Program-made: the position numbers and the translations under genes
Source: an uncultured Pseudomonadales bacterium
GTDB lineage: Bacteria; Pseudomonadota; Gammaproteobacteria; Pseudomonadales; Azotimanducaceae
Direction of reading: 5' to 3'
Assembly: GCA_951813295.1 (NCBI GenBank)
Contig: CATOTI010000003.1
Span: forward strand, 310,001-374,000
DNA length: 64,000 nt
Notes under the pieces: generated by a model
What the model was told of the DNA's origin: nothing
The model's database searches: none
What the model saw: only the letters and a program-made list of their open reading frames with translations
Shown here: positions 16,399 through 24,346 of the stretch, piece by piece
Layout: the number at the start of each line of letters is the position of its first letter
How positions within the stretch are numbered: the first letter of the stretch is position 1

Positions 16399-17432
16399 CG
16401 CGCCCAACGTTTTTCGTGTTGGCCTGGCTGCTCCTTTTTCCGGCCAGCGTTGCGATGGGAGCCGAGGGGTCGGCCGCGAAGGTCGACGTCGTGGTCGTCG
16501 CGATGTTCGAGCGCGGTGAGATCGAGGGCGACGAGCCCGGTGAGTTCCAACACTGGATCGAGCGCTATCCCATGGCCGAGCAATGGGACTTCCCGGGTGG
16601 TCCATATCCGATCAGAGGTGACGGCAACGGCGTGATCGCAATCTGCGTCGGTGGCGGCGTCATCAACGCGGCGGCGTCGATCATGGCCCTCGGTTTCGAT
16701 CCCAGATTCGATGTTTCCGAGGCCTATTGGGTGGTGGCGGGAATCGCGGGTGGAGACCCGGCGGACGCCTCGCTGGGTTCGGCCTTCTGGGCCCGCCATG
16801 TGGTCGACGGTGACCTTCTCTACGAGATCGATGCGCGCGAGATCCCCGATGACTGGCCCTATGGACTCATTCCCCTCGGCACCAAGCGCCCCGCGTCGAG
16901 CCCGCGGGATCTGACGGGTAGTTGGAGCCTCGACTCCATGCACTTCCCACTCGACCAGACGCTCGTCGATTGGGCTTACGAGAAAACCAAGGACACGTCG
17001 CTCGGTGACACGCCCGCGATGCGTGAGTTCCGCCAGCAGTTCTCCTCCCACGAAGCGGCGCGCCGTCCGCCGTTCGTTGGCGTCGGCGATACGTTGTCGT
17101 CCTCGACCTATTGGCATGGTGCGCTGCTCAACCAATGGGCGAACGATTGGGTTTCGCTCTACGCGGGTGAAGGCGCTAATTTCGTGACGACCAACATGGA
17201 AGACAGCGGCACGCTGACGGCGATTGAGCGACTCGACAACCTCTCTCGAGCCGATGCGAGCCGCGTGCTGGTACTACGCACCGTTTCGAACTATTCGATG
17301 CCGCCGAGTGATCGCCGCGCAACCTGGAGCGTGACCGCGCCGTATCCCGATCGCGGATTACCGGCGCTCGACGCCGCTTATCGAGTGGCCGAACCCGTGG
17401 TTCGTGCGCTCGCGTCGGGCGAAACGCCGTGA
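16395..17432 (+). CDS. Purine nucleoside permease (NUP)-family exported protein
   Basis: A 345-aa protein with an N-terminal signal peptide (FFVLAWLLLFPASVAMG). The mature part resembles the NUP family: VDVVVVAMFERGE, YWVVAGIAGGDPADASLGSAFWA, and FVTTNMEDSGTLTAIERL. The fold is that of nucleoside phosphorylases, so it may bind or cleave nucleosides rather than transport them. The fungal member gave the family its name. It would act in the periplasm. Translation appears coupled to the preceding microprotein through ATGA. A downstream repeat near 17449-17464 is not a convincing terminator. Confidence 0.82.
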   Translation: MTRPTFFVLAWLLLFPASVAMGAEGSAAKVDVVVVAMFERGEIEGDEPGEFQHWIERYPMAEQWDFPGGPYPIRGDGNGVIAICVGGGVINAAASIMALGFDPRFDVSEAYWVVAGIAGGDPADASLGSAFWARHVVDGDLLYEIDAREIPDDWPYGLIPLGTKRPASSPRDLTGSWSLDSMHFPLDQTLVDWAYEKTKDTSLGDTPAMREFRQQFSSHEAARRPPFVGVGDTLSSSTYWHGALLNQWANDWVSLYAGEGANFVTTNMEDSGTLTAIERLDNLSRADASRVLVLRTVSNYSMPPSDRRATWSVTAPYPDRGLPALDAAYRVAEPVVRALASGETP

Positions 17433-17615
17433 CAAAAAAACGCGCCGACCGAGGAGGACCTCGGCCGGAGCGAATGAGCTGCTGGGGATAGTCAACACCG
17501 CGTCGAGAACGTGGAAAGACTGGCAACTCGATTGGATTGACGATCGAAGCGGTGAAATCGTTTGTTTTCCTCGTTCGACAATCTGAGCATCGCCGCTGAA
17601 GTAGGAGGAGTCGCC

Positions 17616-18314
17616 ATCACTCGAGAATCGAACACGGCGTCCGGATCGCCTCCGAACGGCTCGCCCAACGAACTCAAGGCACTCTTCGCCGTTCTGCTGG
17701 ACGGGGCCCTGTTACTCGTGACCGTCACACGTTCGATTCTGCGCGCGCCATGGCGTTTCGGTACGACGCTCGAACCGACGCTCGCGGAACTGAAGCGTGC
17801 GTTCGTCTACCTTATCGAGTCGATCGTCGTCGCGGTGTTAATCCTTCAGATTCTTCCGCCCGTGCCGCTGCCGGGTGCATCGCCCGAAGATCTCGAGTTG
17901 TTGGAATCGGATCTCCTAGTGGAAGGACTGACGATTGCGACCGCGGCGTTGATTACATTCAGCGGTGTCGTGGCGCACTACCTCGCTCGTCGCGCCGGAA
18001 GCGGCGCGCCGTTGTACGGCGCGGTGGCGGTGTTTCTCTACTACAACGGCTACCTCAACGTTCTCTTCGTGGTGCTGGTCGCGATCGCCGCCGTGGTAGC
18101 GCCGCTGGCGGAGGGGTTTGCGGCGATGATCGTGATCGGGATCGTGGGACTCGCCACGACGGCGTGGTGGATCTACTCGCTCGCCGCCATCGTCGGGTGG
18201 TTCGCCCAGGTCACGGATCTGGGGCTCGGTTCGTCGACCCTGATCTGCTTCGTCGCCTTTGCAGCGACGTCACTACCGGCCGTTGGACTAGTCCTTATGA
18301 TTCAGGCCGTGTAA
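17616..18314 (+). CDS. Yip1-like multi-pass membrane protein (tentative)
   Basis: About 232 residues with five hydrophobic helices after a Ser/Pro/Asn-rich N-terminus. The pattern (short polar lead, EPTLAELKRAF, then AFVYLIESIVVAVLIL and four more helices) resembles bacterial Yip1/YIP1-domain proteins, but I cannot name it with certainty. A strong AGGAGGAG (17603-17610) is followed 5 bases later by ATC 17616 in frame. No ATG, GTG or TTG lies at a suitable distance. The nearest alternative is TTG 17562, which has no Shine-Dalgarno. It ends 17 bases from the convergent PhyH gene. Confidence 0.6.
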   Translation: MTRESNTASGSPPNGSPNELKALFAVLLDGALLLVTVTRSILRAPWRFGTTLEPTLAELKRAFVYLIESIVVAVLILQILPPVPLPGASPEDLELLESDLLVEGLTIATAALITFSGVVAHYLARRAGSGAPLYGAVAVFLYYNGYLNVLFVVLVAIAAVVAPLAEGFAAMIVIGIVGLATTAWWIYSLAAIVGWFAQVTDLGLGSSTLICFVAFAATSLPAVGLVLMIQAV

Positions 18315-18331
18315 CGAACCGGGCTGGTGCG

Positions 18332-19309
18332 CTACTGGTAACCGCGCGGCATCGAACGCCGGACGTCGTCGCTGAATCCCGACGCGACCCACTCGCATTG
18401 CGCCGTGTTCCAGTGTGAAAAGAAAAGCCGTTTCGTCGGATCGGCGTGGAAGACGAGCCGCTCGGGAAACAGGTTCCAGTTCGTCAGCACTGGCGTCGGC
18501 GGTCGAATGTAGCGGGTGTCCGTTTTTAGCCAGCCGCCGCGCGCGTAGTACTGGTGCCAGGTTCGACGCCGTTGCCGACCGTCGCCGTCGAGCCTCGTAT
18601 GGAACGTTGCGGTGTCGTACAGCACACACGTGCCCGCAGGACCATAGATCGGTGTCTCGGCGTATTCGTCACCCAGTCCTTCGAATGCTTCGCCGAGGCT
18701 CGGATAACGGTTACTGCCCGGGACGACACAGAATGCGGGCGTTCCGGGAGCGACGTCCGTGAGGTAGTGAATTGCGCAGAGCCAGTCGCACGGCATGTAG
18801 GGCGTGCGTGTGAACCGATCCGGCGTCGTGGCGTCGTGATGGAAGTTCATCGCGCCGACCCCGGCATCTTCAGGCGCTTCGCGAAAGTTGAACTCGCTGA
18901 AGCGGACGCGATCCTCGCCACCCAGGATGCGTCCGACGATGCCATACGAACCCGGATGCTGCGTGTACGGGTCGAGCTCCGGATAGTCGAGTAAGGGCTG
19001 TGAGTAGATGAGACCCTGACCGACGTGATGCGGTTTTCGGTCGGGGGTCAGCCCCCACACCTCGGGCCGGTCGCGCTGCGTGCGATCGTAGAACTCGTTC
19101 AGATGCTCGACTTCGGTGCGATCGAGACAGTTGCCGAGCACGACGTAGCCGTTGTCGATGAAGAACTGGACGGCGGCGTCGCCTTCGTCGGCAGGATCAT
19201 AGAGGTGAGGCGGTTCGGCCGCGCGACGCCCGAAGCCCTGGCTCGCGCGTTCGGCGTCGCCGGAGCGGTTCTCCTGCGTCTCCAGTTTGACGTTGTATGT
19301 CTCGACCAT
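18332..19309 (-). CDS. PhyH-type Fe(II)/2-oxoglutarate dioxygenase (2)
   Basis: A 325-aa enzyme. FFIDNGYVVLGNCLDRTEVE starts the core domain. The metal triad is given by NFHHDATT (His...Asp) and DTATFHTRLDGDG (distal His), and RRRTWHQYYARGG supplies conserved basic and aromatic residues. A long C-terminal part rich in aromatic residues is typical of small-molecule PhyH enzymes in secondary metabolism and catabolism. It lies 10 bases downstream of the Ddn-type gene on the same strand, so the two are probably cotranscribed. Confidence 0.83.
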   Translation of the reverse strand: MVETYNVKLETQENRSGDAERASQGFGRRAAEPPHLYDPADEGDAAVQFFIDNGYVVLGNCLDRTEVEHLNEFYDRTQRDRPEVWGLTPDRKPHHVGQGLIYSQPLLDYPELDPYTQHPGSYGIVGRILGGEDRVRFSEFNFREAPEDAGVGAMNFHHDATTPDRFTRTPYMPCDWLCAIHYLTDVAPGTPAFCVVPGSNRYPSLGEAFEGLGDEYAETPIYGPAGTCVLYDTATFHTRLDGDGRQRRRTWHQYYARGGWLKTDTRYIRPPTPVLTNWNLFPERLVFHADPTKRLFFSHWNTAQCEWVASGFSDDVRRSMPRGYQ

Positions 19310-19319
19310 GGGACGTGGA

Positions 19320-19754
19320 TCAGACGGGTTCGGCGACGAAGATCGGAATAACGCGCTCCGTCTTGTTCTGGTACTCGGCGTAAGGCGGAAAGGCGTCTAC
19401 CGAAAGCTTCCAGGCATGCTCTCGTTCGGCCGCGTCGCTGATTTCGCGGGCGCGGTATTCCCGCACCACCGTTTCGTCTCGGATGGTGATGTCGGGGTTT
19501 TCGCGGAGGTTGTAGACCCAGACCGGGTTTTTCGGAGCGCCACCCATCGAGCCGACGAGGATGTACGTATCACCGTCCTTGACCGTCATGAGTGGCGTCT
19601 TTCGAACCGCCCCGCTCTGTCGACCGGTATGGGTGACGATGATGACGGGTAAGCCGGTTTCACGCAGGGTCGTGCCTTTCGTGCCGTTGCTGCCTTCGTA
19701 TTCTTCGACCTGTCGTGCGACCCAGCCGACGGGGGAGGGAACGTAATCAGCCAT
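19320..19754 (-). CDS. Ddn-type deazaflavin (F420)-dependent nitroreductase family protein
   Basis: A 144-aa split-barrel protein starting at ATG 19754 behind GAGAGG. The family pattern is present: VIIVTHTGRQSGAVRKTPLM near the N-terminus, YILVGSMGGAPKNPVWVYNL in the middle and AWKLSVDAFPPYAEYQ near the end. In actinobacteria, Ddn and relatives use coenzyme F420 to reduce nitroimidazoles, quinones or other substrates. In proteobacteria the cofactor is uncertain. It shares an operon with a PhyH dioxygenase and faces a second PhyH gene across a 121-base divergent region. Confidence 0.85.
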   Translation of the reverse strand: MADYVPSPVGWVARQVEEYEGSNGTKGTTLRETGLPVIIVTHTGRQSGAVRKTPLMTVKDGDTYILVGSMGGAPKNPVWVYNLRENPDITIRDETVVREYRAREISDAAEREHAWKLSVDAFPPYAEYQNKTERVIPIFVAEPV

Positions 19755-19875
19755 GAACCTCTCGCTCTTCCGTTGTGCTCGAAGCCGCGAAGTGTAAACG
19801 CTTCGCCCGGCAGGTGGCGCGCCGAGCGGCCGGCTCGCGTGATAATTTGTCGCGGTTTTGGGAACCGAGTGAACG

Positions 19876-21063
19876 ATGAATAACGAAGAGCATTTTGCGG
19901 AAACCGTGACTCGCTTCGAGCGGCCGGCCGAGCAACTGAGGCTCTTGTGCGCTGGTACGGGAGATTACCTCTCCTTCGACGGCGATCAGTTCAGCATCTC
20001 AGGGAGTGTCGACGATCACGCGATCTGGCGCGACGTTCCGGGGGGGTACCGGCACGTCGAAACGGGGATCGAACTCGAGCGTTCGGGAAAAACGCTCGTC
20101 GGCGAGCGCGGCACGATCACTGTCGAGGGCGAAAAGGATTTCGTCGACACGCATGGGCCCGAACGCTTGCCGAGTGAGTATCTCGACCATTTCCGTGCCC
20201 ATGGCTGGGTATGCCTCACGAGCATTCTCGATCCGGAGATCGTACGTGGACTGGAGGAAGTGGCGTGCACGGACCGTTACGCGGACAGGACGTTTGACGG
20301 AACCGTCAGTCCGCTCGTTCAGAGTGCGGCGCTCGCGCGTTGCGCGGCTGAACCGCTCTCCCTTTGGCTCATCCGCCAGTACATGCAGATCGATGAAATC
20401 CGTCTCGCGCACGTGCCGGGGATCGCGGTGCTCGACCGTGACGATGGTCAGCGCAACGTGCAGGGCTGGCACTCCGACTTCCCGTATCTCTGGGGGATCT
20501 CCGGCCGGCGGAACGCGAATGGGATCGACGGGCGCGTGCCGACCGCTTCGGGCGCGACCGTGCTCGGGATTCAACGGAACGTCTGTGTGTCCGATTTCAC
20601 GAAGGTCGGTGGTGCGACCGCGTTCAAGCTCGGGTCGCACGCACACGACTCGGGGCCGCCTCGCGAGTGGGGCCACGGGACGTTGCACTACCAGCCGGGC
20701 CATCGCGCCAAACATGGTTTGCCGTATAGCGGCAGTGAAGCAGACATCGTCGAAGCACCGGGCGGCAGCATCATCCTCTATGACGCCCGCACCTGGCATC
20801 GCGCCGGTGTGAATCGAACAGATGACCGTCGCGCGGCGATCCTCCAGGCCATGACGCCCATGTACGTCATGCCCTTCGCCGATACGAGTGGTGCGTGGAA
20901 GGAGCTCCGGAAGAGCGCGGTGTTCGACGAACTGACCGCGCGTGAACAGCGCGAGGTGCAGAGCCTGATGGTGCACTACATCGCGGGGCCCGCCGGTATC
21001 ACCGCGATCACGACCGACCCGGAACTCTCGTCGATGCTGGCCGAGCAGCGCGGCGAACGCTAA
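19876..21063 (+). CDS. PhyH-type Fe(II)/2-oxoglutarate dioxygenase (3), with an extended N-terminus
   Basis: A 395-aa protein. About 95 residues of unassigned N-terminal sequence precede the PhyH core, which begins HFRAHGWVCLTSILDPEIV. Metal ligands are seen in QGWHSDFPY (His-x-Asp) and YDARTWHRAGVNRTDDRR (distal His and the 2-oxoglutarate Arg). TKVGGATAFKLGSH resembles the usual PGSH-type turn. It reads away from the Ddn-type operon. The array of palindromic repeats begins about 30 bases after its stop. Confidence 0.83.
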   Translation: MNNEEHFAETVTRFERPAEQLRLLCAGTGDYLSFDGDQFSISGSVDDHAIWRDVPGGYRHVETGIELERSGKTLVGERGTITVEGEKDFVDTHGPERLPSEYLDHFRAHGWVCLTSILDPEIVRGLEEVACTDRYADRTFDGTVSPLVQSAALARCAAEPLSLWLIRQYMQIDEIRLAHVPGIAVLDRDDGQRNVQGWHSDFPYLWGISGRRNANGIDGRVPTASGATVLGIQRNVCVSDFTKVGGATAFKLGSHAHDSGPPREWGHGTLHYQPGHRAKHGLPYSGSEADIVEAPGGSIILYDARTWHRAGVNRTDDRRAAILQAMTPMYVMPFADTSGAWKELRKSAVFDELTAREQREVQSLMVHYIAGPAGITAITTDPELSSMLAEQRGER

Positions 21064-21091
21064 CGACACGTTACGCATCGTCTCCATGACC

Positions 21092-21353
21092 CGCAGAAAC
21101 TGCGTAGCAGTTTCTGCAGACGAACCGGCGCCCCGCGCGATCGCCCTGTACCCTGACTCGCAGAAACTGTGCCAGCAGTTTCTGCCGACGAACCGGCATC
21201 GCCGGTTCGCAGTTTCTGCAGACGAACCGGCCCCGCCGGTTCGCGTAGGCTGGCCCCGCAGAAACTGCATAGCAGTTTCTGCCGACGAACCGGCCCGCCG
21301 GTTCGCAACTGCTCCAGCAGTTTTCTGCCAACGAACCGGCCCCGCCGGTTCGC
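21092..21353. repeat. Intergenic array of about five two-hairpin palindromic repeats (REP-like)
   Basis: Five related units of roughly 35-52 bases fill the gap between the PhyH gene and the crotonase gene: 21092-21128 (partial), 21159-21210, 21210-21244 (partial), 21257-21306 and 21307-21353 (degenerate left arm). A full unit has two inverted repeats: CGCAGAAACTG...CAGTTTCTGC, then GACGAACCGGC...GCCGGTTCGC. Each can fold into a stem with a short loop. The arrangement resembles REP/BIME-type elements more than a terminator, since no T-run follows. The last unit ends 40 bases before the crotonase start. Confidence 0.85.
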
Positions 21354-21392
21354 GTTGACGTAAGCTTGACGAGCACAGTTAGGAGGGACCCG

Positions 21393-22187
21393 ATGGCGCA
21401 CGAGCAGATACTTACTGAAGTCACGAACCGTGTTGGCATCATCCGACTCAATCGGCCGGAACGTTTGAATGCATGGACGTTTCAGATGTCGAACGAGATC
21501 CGTGAGCAGATCGAGGCATGGAATGCCGACGATGGCATCGGCGCCATCATGATCACGGGCGAGGGGCGGGGTTTCTGCGCCGGCGCCGATCTCAACGATT
21601 TTGCCGACCGTGCCGAGACCAACAAAAAGGGATCCGGCGAATCGATAGCCCGCGGCGGTGCGGGTATCACGCATCTGATCCGCGAGTCGAAGCCGACGAT
21701 TGCCGCGATCAACGGCTACGCAGTCGGCGTCGGGCTCACGATGATCCTGCCGATGGACGTTCGCATTGCATCAACGGACGCGAAGCTATCGATCCGCTTT
21801 ATCAAGATGGGCCTCATGCCCGAGCTCGGGTCGACCCGCTTGCTGGCCCAATTGGTTGGCCTCGGCCACGCGACGGACATGTGCCTGACCGGCCGGCTCG
21901 TGCCCGCGGAAGAAGCACGCGACATGGGGCTCGTCACGACCGTCACCGAACCCGACGATCTGGAAGCGACGGCGCTCGCAAAAGCCGAAGAGATCGCTAA
22001 CAACCCGACCGACGCGGTGATGATGATCAAAGAACTCCTCTCGAAGAACCCGCTCGATGCCGACCTCGAAGCGGTGATGGAGCGAGAAGGTCTTCGTGAT
22101 CAGATCGCGCGACGACTCCCCGACCACGAAGAAGCGGTCAAAGCCTTTCTGGAAAAGCGCGACCCGAACTTCAATAGCTCGAGCTAG
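21393..22187 (+). CDS. Enoyl-CoA hydratase/isomerase (crotonase) family protein
   Basis: A 264-aa protein starting at ATG 21393 behind AGGAGGG. It has the crotonase oxyanion-hole motifs FCAGADLNDF and NGYAVGVGLTM. Compared with enoyl-CoA hydratase, the two catalytic Glu positions are Thr (in GLTM) and Phe (in SIRFIK). A Glu is present instead in LMPELGST, as in enoyl-CoA isomerases and PaaG-like enzymes. It is therefore more likely an isomerase or another crotonase reaction than a plain hydratase. The next gene lies tail-to-tail with a 4-base overlap. Confidence 0.87.
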   Translation: MAHEQILTEVTNRVGIIRLNRPERLNAWTFQMSNEIREQIEAWNADDGIGAIMITGEGRGFCAGADLNDFADRAETNKKGSGESIARGGAGITHLIRESKPTIAAINGYAVGVGLTMILPMDVRIASTDAKLSIRFIKMGLMPELGSTRLLAQLVGLGHATDMCLTGRLVPAEEARDMGLVTTVTEPDDLEATALAKAEEIANNPTDAVMMIKELLSKNPLDADLEAVMEREGLRDQIARRLPDHEEAVKAFLEKRDPNFNSSS

Positions 22188-23047
22188 TAGTCCCGCTCGA
22201 CTGCGTAGCGCGCCAGATCGCGTAAGCCATCGGCGCGCTCGTCCATGTCATCGATTGCCGCGAGGGCCCGCTCGACGCAGGCGGCCGCTTTCACGCGCGC
22301 GTGGTTGATGCCCAATAACGTCACATAGGTCGTTTTACCCTGGGCGGCGTCCGAGTTCTGGTCCTTACCCAGTTTTTCACTTGCCGTCGTGACATCGAGA
22401 ATGTCGTCTGCAACCTGGAAGGCGAGGCCGACGTCGATGGCGAAGGTCGCGAGCCGTTCGCGGGTCTCGGCTTTCGCTTCGAACGCGCCCATCGTGACAG
22501 CCGCGCGGATGAGGGCGCCGGTCTTTTTACCGTGCAACGTGGCGAGTTCGGCCTCCGAGATCGATCGCTCCTCGGCCTCCAGATCGAGAACCTGCCCGCC
22601 CACCATGCCATCGGACCCGCTGGCCCTTGCGAGGTCGTGAATCCAACGGCTGACGACGATCGGCGGCAAGTGGTCCGCGGACGCGGTCTGGAAGGCAAGC
22701 GCCTGCAGGGCATCCCCGACGAGAATCGCCGTGGCTTCGTCGTACGCGAGATGCACGGTGGCTTGGCCATGGCGGAGCGCGTCATCGTCCATGGCCGGTA
22801 AGTCATCGTGGACGAGCGAATAGGAATGGATCATCTCGATGGCGGCTGCCGCGTAGTCGAGCAATTCGAGATCGCCGCCCGTGGCGGCGCCCGCGGCGTA
22901 GACGAACTGTGGACGAAGACGCTTACCGCCTCCCATGAGGGCATAGCGCATCGCCTCGGTCAGTTTCGGCGGAGCATTCGTTTCTCGTAGCCGCATTTCG
23001 AGAAACGACTCGATCCGGCTAACCCAGGTGGGATCGGGAAATTGCAC
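22184..23047 (-). CDS. ispA: Short-chain polyprenyl diphosphate synthase (farnesyl/geranyl diphosphate synthase)
   Basis: About 287 residues if started at GTG 23047, close to the length of E. coli IspA. It condenses isopentenyl diphosphate with allylic diphosphates to make C15 (or C10/C20) precursors. Motifs are GGGKRLRPQFVY, the first Asp-rich motif VHDDLPAMDDD with the two-residue insertion typical of bacterial FPP synthases, HGKKTGALIRAAV and the second Asp-rich motif VADDILD. No Shine-Dalgarno is visible before the GTG, so the start is uncertain. An ATG much further upstream would overlap the divergent gene. No dxs or xseB neighbour is seen, so the exact chain length is inferred only. Confidence 0.85.
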   Translation of the reverse strand: MQFPDPTWVSRIESFLEMRLRETNAPPKLTEAMRYALMGGGKRLRPQFVYAAGAATGGDLELLDYAAAAIEMIHSYSLVHDDLPAMDDDALRHGQATVHLAYDEATAILVGDALQALAFQTASADHLPPIVVSRWIHDLARASGSDGMVGGQVLDLEAEERSISEAELATLHGKKTGALIRAAVTMGAFEAKAETRERLATFAIDVGLAFQVADDILDVTTASEKLGKDQNSDAAQGKTTYVTLLGINHARVKAAACVERALAAIDDMDERADGLRDLARYAVERDY

Positions 23048-23122
23048 ATCAGCGTCCGGCGCAGGAGGCGCGATTGTACGCGCACGCGGTAAACAAACCC
23101 GCGAATACGTAAACTTGCCTTC

Positions 23123-24244
23123 ATGAGCGAATCCAATGGTCATCCGACGCCGCTGGAGCGAGCCCGATCGCTCCACGACGACATCCAGAACGCCGCGGAT
23201 CAGATCGATGTGGATCGGGAGATCCCGCGCGCCCTCATCGACAAGATGAACGAATTGGGCCTCTTTCGGCTTCTTGTCCCCCGCGAATATGGCGGCGAAG
23301 AGATGGATTGGCTCGAGTACCTCGATGTCGTGCGCACGATCGCCTATGCCGACGGCAGCGTCGCGTGGTGCTTCAATCAGGGCACGGTCTTTGCGACCAC
23401 GAGTTGCCGTGCGCCCGCGTCACTCGCGAGCGAAATCTGGGGTGATCCGATGACCGTCGTTTCGAACGGCCCGCCGAAAGGCGTGACGGCCGAGGCGGTG
23501 CCGGGCGGAACGAAGCTCAGCGGCCAATGGATGTTCTCGAGCGGATGTCGTCACGCCAACTGGGTGGCGGCCGTTTCTCCGCGACCGGCGCGATTGCATT
23601 TGATCCCGCGTGATCAGGTCGACTTCATCGATGTCTGGCAGGTACCGGGATTGCGCGGCACGGGTAGCTTTTCCTTCGAGGCGCGTGACCTCTTCGTCCC
23701 GAGCGAGCACACGATGGCGCTCAACGTGGCGCCTCAGGTGGCGGGTCCGATCTACGTCGTGCCGCAAGGACTCTTGTTTGCCTGTGGGTTCGGCTGTGTC
23801 GCGCTCGGTGTCGCGCGAGCCGCGCTCGATGTAACCGAATCGTTCGCGTCCGAGAAGACGCCGCAATTCGGTGCGCGCCCGCTGGCCGAGAATCCCGTGG
23901 TTCAGCTGAAGGTCGGTCAGGCCGAAGCGGGCTGGCGCGCGGCCAAGGCGTTGCTGCACGAAACCGTTGGTGATGTCTGGGCGTCCGTGCAAGCCCATCA
24001 CGCGATCACGGTCGAGGAGCGTATCCGACTGCGCATGGCCGGAACGCACGCGATTCGAGAGTCCGCACGCGTCGTCGACATCCTCTACAACCTCTCGGGG
24101 TCCAGTTCGATCTTCCAGACCACGGCGATCCAACGACGTTTCCAGGACGCCCACGTGATCACGCAGCAGGTTCAGGGGCGTGAAGCACATTACGAAACGG
24201 TGGGTCAGTTCTTTGTCGGCGAAGATCCCGTCGGGGTCTTTTGA
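23123..24244 (+). CDS. Acyl-CoA-dehydrogenase-fold flavoprotein (HsaA/group D monooxygenase-like)
   Basis: A 373-aa protein with the three-part acyl-CoA dehydrogenase layout: helical N-domain (PRALIDKMNELGLFRLLVPREYGG), beta domain (GTKLSGQWMFSSGCRHANW) and helical C-domain. The usual catalytic Glu motifs of true dehydrogenases are not evident. SSGCRHANW and IFQTTAIQRRFQDAHVITQQ resemble the two-component flavin monooxygenases of the HsaA/DszC type, which use FMNH2 from a partner reductase. No reductase lies next to it. The last four codons (VGVF) and the TGA are formed by the first copy of a tandem repeat. ATG 23123 has no clear Shine-Dalgarno. Confidence 0.75.
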   Translation: MSESNGHPTPLERARSLHDDIQNAADQIDVDREIPRALIDKMNELGLFRLLVPREYGGEEMDWLEYLDVVRTIAYADGSVAWCFNQGTVFATTSCRAPASLASEIWGDPMTVVSNGPPKGVTAEAVPGGTKLSGQWMFSSGCRHANWVAAVSPRPARLHLIPRDQVDFIDVWQVPGLRGTGSFSFEARDLFVPSEHTMALNVAPQVAGPIYVVPQGLLFACGFGCVALGVARAALDVTESFASEKTPQFGARPLAENPVVQLKVGQAEAGWRAAKALLHETVGDVWASVQAHHAITVEERIRLRMAGTHAIRESARVVDILYNLSGSSSIFQTTAIQRRFQDAHVITQQVQGREAHYETVGQFFVGEDPVGVF

Positions 24245-24346
24245 CCCCGGAATCCGTCGGGGTCTTTTGACCCCGGAATCCGTCGGGGTCTTTTGACCCC
24301 GGAATCCGTCGGGGTCTTTTGACCCCGGAATCCGTCGGGGTCTTTT
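24228..24346. repeat. Tandem 26-bp hairpin repeat, four full copies and one partial
   Basis: Units at 24228-24253, 24254-24279, 24280-24305, 24306-24331 and a 15-base partial copy at 24332-24346 are identical over their shared length. Each unit contains CGGGGTC-TTTT-GACCCCG, a perfect stem of 7 bp with a T4 loop. The array fills the whole space between two convergent genes. The first copy supplies the TGA of the acyl-CoA-dehydrogenase-like gene, and the last copy runs into the TAA of the Nudix gene. It may act as a two-way transcription barrier. Exact identity implies recent expansion. Confidence 0.95.

Noticed and set aside
17447..17466. CCGAGG-AGGA-CCTCGG hairpin after the nucleoside-permease-type gene, possible terminator
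   Set aside because: The stem is only 6 bp and no T-run follows.
21092..21353. CRISPR array
   Set aside because: There are no regular spacers, units are palindromic and of unequal length, and no cas genes are nearby.
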